From contig CAOKFJ010000133.1 in NCBI GenBank assembly GCA_948467695.1, positions 1 through 5,725 on the forward strand: 5,725 nt of DNA. Reading direction: 5' to 3'. Positions 1-4,266 of this stretch are shown piece after piece; position 1 is the first letter of the stretch, and each line of letters begins with the position of its first letter. The notes beneath the pieces were generated by a model. The model was given only the letters and a program-made list of their open reading frames with translations, ran no database searches and had not been told where the DNA came from. The DNA is from an uncultured Allobaculum sp. Lineage in GTDB: Bacteria; Bacillota_I; Bacilli_A; Erysipelotrichales; Erysipelotrichaceae. Both the position numbers and the translations under genes were made by a program.

Positions 1-244
1 CGGTGAATGGTCACTACGAACCGTTAATTTCTTCAATAAGAAAAATCACCGCAAAGCGATTTGGATAGTATACTAATAAGAAAATATTATCCTTGCTGCA
101 CGAAAAAGGCATGTGTTTGGAATACTTTGCCCAGTTTGCGAAAGATTTGGTTATGCCATATCGCCATATCTTTGCCTGATTCATATCTCGGGCACTGTGT
201 TTGAATTCCAATTCAGTTTAGGGAAAAGTTGTAATCAGAAAACA

Positions 245-317
245 GAGCGCTTTCAGACAAATCCTGACGTACATCCAGGATTGATCGATCACAGATTATA
301 TGACATGACAAGCGCTC
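245..317 (+). promoter_or_regulatory. Nested inverted repeats, possible leader RNA fold or operator
   Basis: An outer 8-bp perfect inverted repeat, GAGCGCTT (245-252) with AAGCGCTC (310-317), encloses an inner 7-bp perfect repeat, AATCCTG (260-266) with CAGGATT (276-282), which has a 9-nt loop. The nesting is compatible with a folded 5' leader of the gene starting at 430. The inner dyad could equally be a protein-binding operator. I recognise no known riboswitch or regulator consensus, so the function is inference only. Confidence 0.3.
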
Positions 318-416
318 ATCGTCTGCATGCGTGCATAGCCTTCGTTATACAGTGGTCACCTGGTTCTAAGTGGCACGTATATCGTGCGAGCATGCCGGCA
401 GTACGCTAGAAGTTAC

Positions 417-424
417 AAGGAGAA
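417..424 (+). promoter_or_regulatory. Ribosome binding site fixing the start at 430
   Basis: AAGGAGAA sits 5 nt before the ATG at 430. This is a near-perfect Shine-Dalgarno sequence. It rules against the in-frame ATG at 370, which would add 20 residues unlike any acyl-CoA dehydrogenase N-terminus and has no comparable site. Confidence 0.9.
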
Positions 425-429
425 CCATC

Positions 430-2319
430 ATGAATTTCACGACAGATTCCCGACACGAAGAACTCAGACAGAAAGTGCGCGCTCTGGTTGAGCAGCACAT
501 CGCCCCTATCGCTATGACGCTTGATGAAAAGAGCGAATTTCCCGAAGAATTCCTCAACGTCATGAAAGAGAACGGACTTATGGGTCTGCCCTATGCTAAA
601 GAAGATGGAGGCGCGGGAGAAGACGTTCTTGCCTACGCAATCGCTGTAGAAGAACTCTCACGCGTCGATGGCGGCGTTGGTGTCATTCTCTCAGCGCACA
701 CCTCACTCGGCACCTATCCGATTGCCGCGTATGGCAATGAAGAGCAGAAGAAGAAGTACCTCTATCCCCTCGCGAGCGGTGAAAAGCTCGGCGCATTCGG
801 TCTGACCGAAGAAAACGCTGGAAGCGATGCGGCAGAAACAGAAACCACAGCTGTTCTGGAAGGAGACCACTATATCCTCAACGGCAAGAAGATCTTCATC
901 ACCAACGCGCCATATGCCGACACGTATGTCGTCTTCGCCTCAACGAATCCCGCTAAAAAGACACGCGGCATTTCCGCTTTCATTGTTGAGAAGGGAATGG
1001 AAGGTTTCACCTTCTCTGATCACTACAACAAGATGGGCATTCGATCTTCCTCGACTGCCGAACTTCGATTCAAGAATGTGAAAGTTCCCAAAGAAAACCT
1101 TCTCGGTCTTGAGGGACAGGGTTTCAAAATTGCCATGTCGACACTGGATGGAGGACGCATTGGAATCGCTGCTCAGGCGCTTGGCATTGCACAGGGGGCG
1201 TTTGATGAAGCGCTCGCCTATGCAAAAGAGCGCGAGCAGTTTGGCGCACCGATCGCGGTGAACCAGGGCATTTCCTTCAAACTCGCCGATATGGCGACAA
1301 AACTTGAAGCGGCAAGACTTCTTATCTATAAAGCGGCCGAGAAGAAGCAGAATCACGAACCGTATGCGCTGAACGCCGCTATGGCGAAAATGTACGCTTC
1401 CGATATCGCGCTTGAAGTCTGCAACGACGCGCTGCAGATCTTCGGCGGCAGCGGCTATCTCAAAGGCATGGGCGTGGAAAGACGCTATCGCGATGCCAAG
1501 ATTACGACAATCTATGAAGGTACGAATGAAATTCAGCGCGTCGTCATTGCTTCCAATCTGCTTGGACGGCTTAAAAAAGGAAGCACCGCGCCTGCTAAAG
1601 CAGAAGCGAACAGCAACAAAGCGGAGGCAGGTAAAGCAGCGCCTGCAGGCGTGCAGATGATCGATGAAGCGACACTTGCCGACTCGGTGAAAAAGCTCGC
1701 ATCGATTCTCAAAGCGCAGTTTGACTTCAGCAATAAGGAAGATATCGATATACCGATCGCTTCGGCAAAGAAGATCATCGGGATCGGTCAGGGCGCAATG
1801 AACCGCGAAAACGCCGCCAGAGCAATTGATAATGCCAAGGCGCTTGGCATGGCGATCGGCGGAAGCCGTCCGGCTGCCGAAGTGCACCACTTTATTGCGA
1901 TGGATCGCTTTATCGGCATGTCCGGACAGAAAGCCAATGCTGATCTGTACATCGCCTGCGGCATCTCCGGATCCAAGATGCACATGAAAGGTCTCGACAA
2001 CGTCAAAACGATTGTCGCGATCAACACCGATCCTGACGCGCCGATCTTCAAGGATGCCGCGTATGGTATTGTCGGCGATATGAATGAAGTGCTCGACCTG
2101 CTTGAAGCCGAGCTTTGCGGAAAGTCTGACAATGATGACAATGGCGGACTGTATCAGTGCACGCTGTGCGGTTACATTTATGATCCGGTGATCGGGGATC
2201 CTGAAAGCGGAATCGCGCCAGGAACGTCTTTTGCGGCCCTTCCTGATGACTGGACGTGCCCGATCTGTGGAGCGAAAAAGGAAGATTTCATCCCGTTTGG
2301 AAAAGACGGACAGAAATAA
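430..2319 (+). CDS. Acyl-CoA dehydrogenase / EtfA C-terminal FAD domain / rubredoxin fusion
   Basis: This 629-residue cytoplasmic redox protein has three modules. Residues 1-381 are a full-length short-chain (butyryl-CoA type) acyl-CoA dehydrogenase, interconverting acyl-CoA and 2-enoyl-CoA. Its marks are the FAD/substrate motif [10 protein letters not shown] (124-133), QIFGGSGY (336-343), and YEGTNEIQR with the expected catalytic base Glu363. Residues 382-407 are an Ala/Lys-rich linker. Residues about 440-560 match the FAD-binding C-terminal domain of ETF alpha: GGSRPAAE with Arg480, an SGQ motif at 498-500, [12 protein letters not shown] ending in His518, then [15 protein letters not shown] alpha domain I is absent. 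Residues 574-629 are rubredoxin, with iron ligands Cys577, Cys580, Cys610 and Cys613 in CTLCGY and CPICG. The order suggests electron flow between dehydrogenase FAD, ETF-type FAD and the iron site. A terminator follows, so the gene appears monocistronic downstream. Acyl chain length, physiological direction and external partner cannot be read from the sequence. Confidence 0.95.
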   Translation: MNFTTDSRHEELRQKVRALVEQHIAPIAMTLDEKSEFPEEFLNVMKENGLMGLPYAKEDGGAGEDVLAYAIAVEELSRVDGGVGVILSAHTSLGTYPIAAYGNEEQKKKYLYPLASGEKLGAFGLTEENAGSDAAETETTAVLEGDHYILNGKKIFITNAPYADTYVVFASTNPAKKTRGISAFIVEKGMEGFTFSDHYNKMGIRSSSTAELRFKNVKVPKENLLGLEGQGFKIAMSTLDGGRIGIAAQALGIAQGAFDEALAYAKEREQFGAPIAVNQGISFKLADMATKLEAARLLIYKAAEKKQNHEPYALNAAMAKMYASDIALEVCNDALQIFGGSGYLKGMGVERRYRDAKITTIYEGTNEIQRVVIASNLLGRLKKGSTAPAKAEANSNKAEAGKAAPAGVQMIDEATLADSVKKLASILKAQFDFSNKEDIDIPIASAKKIIGIGQGAMNRENAARAIDNAKALGMAIGGSRPAAEVHHFIAMDRFIGMSGQKANADLYIACGISGSKMHMKGLDNVKTIVAINTDPDAPIFKDAAYGIVGDMNEVLDLLEAELCGKSDNDDNGGLYQCTLCGYIYDPVIGDPESGIAPGTSFAALPDDWTCPICGAKKEDFIPFGKDGQK

Positions 2320-2347
2320 TTGAACCAAAAAACATGAAATGAAGATT

Positions 2348-2383
2348 AAGACGGAAAGAACGATCTTTCCGTCTTTCTTTTCT
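2348..2383 (+). terminator. Rho-independent terminator of the fused flavoprotein gene
   Basis: A perfect 12-bp stem, AAGACGGAAAGA (2348-2359) with TCTTTCCGTCTT (2364-2375), has a 4-nt loop ACGA and runs into TTTCTTTTCT. It lies 28 nt after the stop codon at 2317-2319 and separates this transcript from cysE. Confidence 0.92.
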
Positions 2384-2516
2384 GAAACAATTATGTAAAA
2401 TCGATGAAAGAACCCGCAAAATGTTTTTCAAGAATGCCGAAGCGATGTACTTGCTTATTCGACTAAACAAATTCCGTGAATGCGTGAACAGTTCGAAGGG
2501 CAGTCGAAAGGGGACA

Positions 2517-2543
2517 ATGTCTGTTTGCAGGTACTATGAATGA
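2517..2543 (+). CDS. Possible leader peptide (8 codons) ahead of cysE
   Basis: The ORF reads MSVCRYYE and is preceded by GAAAGGGG (2506-2513), a purine-rich Shine-Dalgarno-like run only 3 nt from the ATG, which is tight spacing. It contains one Cys codon and follows immediately after a 7-bp stem. A role in sensing cysteine supply upstream of a cysteine-synthesis gene is imaginable, but a single Cys codon is weak evidence and chance occurrence is quite possible. Confidence 0.2.
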   Translation: MSVCRYYE

Positions 2544-2626
2544 AACATGGACATATGGACTGCACGACGAATTCTCTGCGAAGCATAGATGCCGTAAGTG
2601 TGATGATGCGGTCTGCATGTCGACAA

Positions 2627-2632
2627 GAGAGG
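2627..2632 (+). promoter_or_regulatory. Ribosome binding site fixing the cysE start at 2641
   Basis: GAGAGG lies 8 nt before ATG 2641. The in-frame upstream ATGs at 2536 and 2617 have no comparable site, and family alignment by eye places the normal serine acetyltransferase N-terminus at MSYREF. Confidence 0.75.
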
Positions 2633-2640
2633 ATGATGGT

Positions 2641-3309
2641 ATGAGTTATCGTGAATTTATCAAAGAAGAAAAGGAATGCTTCATGGCTCTTGATCCTTCT
2701 CTGAACTCGACTCTCGAAATTCTGGCGATGCCGGGCTATCGCGCAATCAAAACGTGGTACCGCACGCATCAGCTGTACCTGAAAAAACACTACGTGCTTG
2801 CCCGATGGCTCTCTCTCAGGGCACAGCGCAAGACGGGAATAGATATTCATCCGGGCGCGACAATTGGAAAGCGTCTGTTTATCGACCACGGCAGCGGAGT
2901 TGTTATCGGCGAGACATGCATCATCGGCGACGACGTCAAGATTTACCAGGGCGTCACGCTTGGCGGAACCGGCAAAGACAAAGGCAAGCGTCATCCGACT
3001 GTTGAAGACAATGTCCTTATCGGTGCCGGAGCCAAAATCCTGGGCAACATTACCATCGGACGCGACGCCAAAGTCGGCGCGGGAGCGATTGTCATTCGCG
3101 ATGTCGATCCGGGAAACACCGTTGTCTGCCCGCCGGCGTATCCGGTTCGCTTTAAAGCCGGCAAGCATTCAAACCTTTGCGCCAACGGCAAGGAAAGATG
3201 GACCCGCGAGGAAATCAAGTGTCTGCAAAACGGGAAAATCAAAGTATGTCCGGGTCAAACTGCCCTCACAAAAGTGAAGGAAGGTTGCGAAAGTCAGCCT
3301 AAGGACTAA
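2641..3309 (+). CDS. cysE: Serine O-acetyltransferase
   Basis: CysE transfers an acetyl group from acetyl-CoA to L-serine, giving O-acetylserine for cysteine synthase, in the cytoplasm. The 222-residue protein has a short helical N-terminal domain (1-60) and a left-handed beta-helix of hexapeptide repeats (about 67-165). Expected catalytic residues are present at family spacing: Asp68 in IDIHPGATIG, His83 in FIDHGSGVVIGET, and His118 in GGTGKDKGKRHPT. Length is close to short Gram-positive CysE (about 217 residues). The frame is open upstream to ATG 2536, which would add 35 residues (CRKC...C), but the ribosome binding site favours 2641. The tail is unusual: the usual GxPGR-like ending of the helix is replaced by VVCPPAYPVRF, five cysteines follow (163, 180, 194, 203, 216), and the C-terminal residue is Asp rather than the Ile that docks into cysteine synthase in classical CysE. 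No cysK lies nearby. The next gene begins 27 nt later, suggesting an operon. Confidence 0.93.
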   Translation: MSYREFIKEEKECFMALDPSLNSTLEILAMPGYRAIKTWYRTHQLYLKKHYVLARWLSLRAQRKTGIDIHPGATIGKRLFIDHGSGVVIGETCIIGDDVKIYQGVTLGGTGKDKGKRHPTVEDNVLIGAGAKILGNITIGRDAKVGAGAIVIRDVDPGNTVVCPPAYPVRFKAGKHSNLCANGKERWTREEIKCLQNGKIKVCPGQTALTKVKEGCESQPKD

Positions 3310-3336
3310 AATAGACACAGAACAGGAAGGTGAACC

Positions 3337-3684
3337 ATGAAATTCAAGTTTTCTGATACGTACGGAAACGACGTTACTTATGAAATCCACGATACCGAAC
3401 TTGGTCATGCTTTAGAGCGCATGCTTCCGCTGACTGTTGTTCTCAACCGCATCGGATCTTCGGAGTTTTCGTTCGTACCCCCGAAAAAACTGTCCACATT
3501 TGGCGCTCCCATCGCACCGGGCGGACAGGAAGGACTGTGCTATCACGAACCGTGGAACGAGATCATTCTCTACTACGGCGGCTACTCGCAGTACGAAGAT
3601 CTTTACGAGCTCGGAATGCCCATTGCCGGAGCCGGCGCAGTGCGCAACCTCAAGGGCCCCGTTAAAATTGAAGAAATTTTCTAA
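3337..3684 (+). CDS. Cyclophilin-like fold protein
   Basis: This small soluble 115-residue protein has no signal peptide or membrane segment. It fits the cyclophilin-like family (the beta-barrel group typified by Thermotoga TM1367 and Pfam Cyclophil_like2). Diagnostic stretches are LPLTVVLNRIG (31-41), PPKKLSTFGAPIAPGG (48-63), LCYHEPWNEIILYYGGY (67-83), where the family typically has YYxPWGxxxxFYxDxG, and a following LYELGMPI. Members share the fold of peptidyl-prolyl isomerases, but isomerase activity is generally not shown and the cellular role is unknown. The ribosome binding site AGGAAGG (3324-3330) lies 6 nt before the ATG. It follows cysE by 27 nt with no terminator between, so co-transcription is likely. 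A functional link to cysteine synthesis is unproven. Confidence 0.82.
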   Translation: MKFKFSDTYGNDVTYEIHDTELGHALERMLPLTVVLNRIGSSEFSFVPPKKLSTFGAPIAPGGQEGLCYHEPWNEIILYYGGYSQYEDLYELGMPIAGAGAVRNLKGPVKIEEIF

Positions 3685-3690
3685 AGGGAG

Positions 3691-3720
3691 AGGAAGAAGT
3701 TCCATCTTCCTTTTTTGTTT
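3691..3720 (+). terminator. Rho-independent terminator of the cysE operon
   Basis: A 7-bp stem, AGGAAGA (3691-3697) with TCTTCCT (3705-3711), has a 7-nt loop and leads directly into TTTTTTGTTT. It starts 7 nt after the stop of the cyclophilin-like gene. Confidence 0.85.
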
Positions 3721-3780
3721 GCGACGCCATTCCTGTCATTCCCAAAAGATCAGTCAAGAATGGATTTGGCAGCGATACAC

Positions 3781-3918
3781 GCCAGTTGTCTAGCGTGCAA
3801 ATATCCGACCACCCCAGTCTGGGTTAGACGCATGAACGGCTTAAGGGAAGTGCGCAATCCAGTATTGGTCATTGTGAAGAATATGCGTTTTTGCTCCTTC
3901 GCTGGAAGGGGCTTTTTC
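3781..3918 (+). ncRNA. Candidate structured small RNA ending in an intrinsic terminator
   Basis: Nested complementary segments are visible. GCC-A-GTT (3781-3787) can pair with AACGGC (3835-3840), leaving A3784 bulged. GTCTA (3788-3792) pairs with TAGAC (3825-3829). CCCAG/CTGGG (3813-3817 with 3819-3823) is a dyad around one base, so as RNA its innermost pairs must open to form a loop. Downstream is a terminator at 3893-3918. The sequence matches no RNA class I recognise (not tRNA, tmRNA, 6S or RNase P). Without a promoter or conservation data this remains a candidate. Confidence 0.25.
3893..3918 (+). terminator. Orphan intrinsic terminator
   Basis: GCTCCTTC (3893-3900) pairs with GAAGGGGC (3905-3912), 8 bp with one G-T pair. 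The loop is GCTG and TTTTTC follows. It lies about 210 nt beyond the cyclophilin-like stop and after that gene's own terminator, so it is either a backup terminator or the end of a short noncoding transcript. Confidence 0.6.
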
Positions 3919-4052
3919 TATTGGAGAAACTGCCGTCACAATCTGAACACGAAGAACATAGAAACATCTGTTAGCCATTGCATATATTAGCTTAATAGGA
4001 TGATAACGATGTTTATTTAACATAATTTACTACATTTACGAACGCTTTGAGA

Positions 4053-4061
4053 TGATACTAT
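4053..4061 (+). promoter_or_regulatory. Possible extended -10 promoter of the zinc-ribbon gene
   Basis: TGA-TACTAT is a TGn-extended -10-like element (4 of 6 matches in the hexamer) in an AT-rich stretch, with no good -35. Transcription would begin near 4068, at the edge of the dyad described next. The evidence is weak. Confidence 0.22.
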
Positions 4062-4067
4062 TTTTTT

Positions 4068-4087
4068 CATGTTCTATCGGGAACATG
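4068..4087 (+). promoter_or_regulatory. Perfect 7-bp dyad, possible operator or 5' hairpin
   Basis: CATGTTC (4068-4074) and GAACATG (4081-4087) flank a 6-nt spacer TATCGG. It follows a run of seven T. The arrangement GTTC-N6-GAAC is the reverse of the Gram-positive LexA box (GAAC-N4-GTTC), so LexA is not supported. Its place just downstream of the possible -10 would suit a repressor site or an mRNA stem-loop. A terminator reading is less likely because no T run follows the stem on the + strand; on the - strand the same dyad has an A-to-T run after it. Confidence 0.35.
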
Positions 4088-4251
4088 CAGCTCGAATCAA
4101 AGACAAGGAGTCTTCCGGCACAACTGCCTCATCAGTCAGAGTCGTCATCAAAATGTTCAGCAGATCGTCAAACGGCTGCGACAGCGAATGCGGCTCGCCT
4201 CAAGACGGCTTCTTCATCGAACTTTCAATCTATCAGGGCTGCTCTCATCAG

Positions 4252-4259
4252 AAAGGCGG
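4252..4259 (+). promoter_or_regulatory. Ribosome binding site for the zinc-ribbon gene
   Basis: AAAGGCGG lies 7 nt upstream of ATG 4267. It supports that start over the in-frame ATGs at 4069 and 4153, which have no purine-rich site before them. Confidence 0.6.
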
Positions 4260-4266
4260 AAACATC

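Larger units (their letters stand above)
1..429. other. Intergenic region upstream of the fused flavoprotein gene, rich in inverted repeats
   Basis: I see no convincing gene here. Short open frames exist on both strands, but they lack a ribosome binding site and a recognisable protein pattern. Two + frames enter from the left edge and stop within the first 76 bases, so the tail of an upstream gene cannot be excluded. Visible structure includes a TAGTATACTA palindrome (66-75) inside an imperfect 9-bp stem (63-71 with 84-92, one G-T pair), a nested dyad at 245-317, a TGATCGATCA palindrome (282-291), a GCACG/CGTGC hairpin (373-377 with 383-387) and a TGCCGGCA palindrome (393-400). No riboswitch class or T-box motif was recognised. 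A loose promoter-like pair (TTGGAT 61-66, TATTAT 85-90, 18-nt spacer) is present, but it lies far from the gene. Confidence 0.6.
2384..2640 (+). promoter_or_regulatory. Leader region of cysE with stem-loop and small ORF
   Basis: The 257 nt between the terminator and the cysE start are long for a simple spacer. A perfect 7-bp repeat, TTCGACT (2458-2464) with AGTCGAA (2502-2508), encloses a smaller ATTC/GAAT hairpin (2471-2474 with 2478-2481). Directly after it comes a GGGG-rich site (2510-2513) and an 8-codon ORF (2517-2543, MSVCRYYE). From 2536 a frame open into cysE carries three Cys codons. I looked for the conserved T-box GGTGG-type motif expected of Firmicute cysteine leaders, and for a SAM riboswitch, and found neither. 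No promoter with good -35 and -10 elements was identified. Confidence 0.4.
3721..4266. other. Long intergenic region between the cysE operon and the zinc-ribbon gene
   Basis: No gene is supported here. The first part (to about 3920) is mixed in composition, folds locally and ends in an orphan terminator. Positions about 3940-4068 are AT-rich and promoter-like, with a small ATGTT/AACAT hairpin (4009-4013 with 4019-4023). From 4069 the base composition returns to that of coding DNA and one frame stays open into the gene at 4267. No tRNA, insertion-sequence end or CRISPR-type repeat is visible. Short ORFs on both strands across this region show no recognisable protein family. Confidence 0.6.

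Noticed and set aside
1..76. Possible C-terminal tail of an upstream gene entering from the left edge
   Set aside because: Two + frames are open briefly (stops at 66-68 and 74-76), but 20-25 residues with no recognisable pattern cannot separate a real tail from chance.
113..409. 98-codon ORF on the + strand upstream of the flavoprotein
   Set aside because: There is no ribosome binding site before its ATG, no recognisable domain, and it overlaps the repeat-rich leader. Its CPVC motif alone is not enough.
370..429. In-frame upstream start at 370 for the fused flavoprotein
   Set aside because: It adds 20 residues unlike acyl-CoA dehydrogenase N-termini. A near-perfect Shine-Dalgarno sequence (417-424) points to ATG 430, where the family's usual N-terminus begins.
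940..2328. 462-codon ORF on the minus strand
   Set aside because: It lies wholly antisense to the fused flavoprotein, whose motifs are unmistakable. The antisense protein has no recognisable family and is rich in residues expected from reading coding DNA backwards.
2384..2640. T-box (tRNA-Cys) or SAM riboswitch ahead of cysE
   Set aside because: Neither the conserved GGTGG-type T-box motif nor an antiterminator/terminator pair near the start codon is visible. A TGC preceded by GAA near 2478-2483 is not sufficient.
2455..3168. 237-codon ORF on the minus strand over cysE
   Set aside because: It is antisense to a well-supported serine acetyltransferase. It has no ribosome binding site of note and no recognisable domain.
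3715..3990. 91-codon ORF as a small protein or transposase remnant
   Set aside because: It begins inside the T run of the cysE-operon terminator, lacks a ribosome binding site, spans another terminator and a foldable segment, and matches no transposase motif I know.
4068..4087. LexA (SOS) box
   Set aside because: The half-sites are in the opposite orientation and the spacing differs from the Gram-positive GAAC-N4-GTTC consensus.
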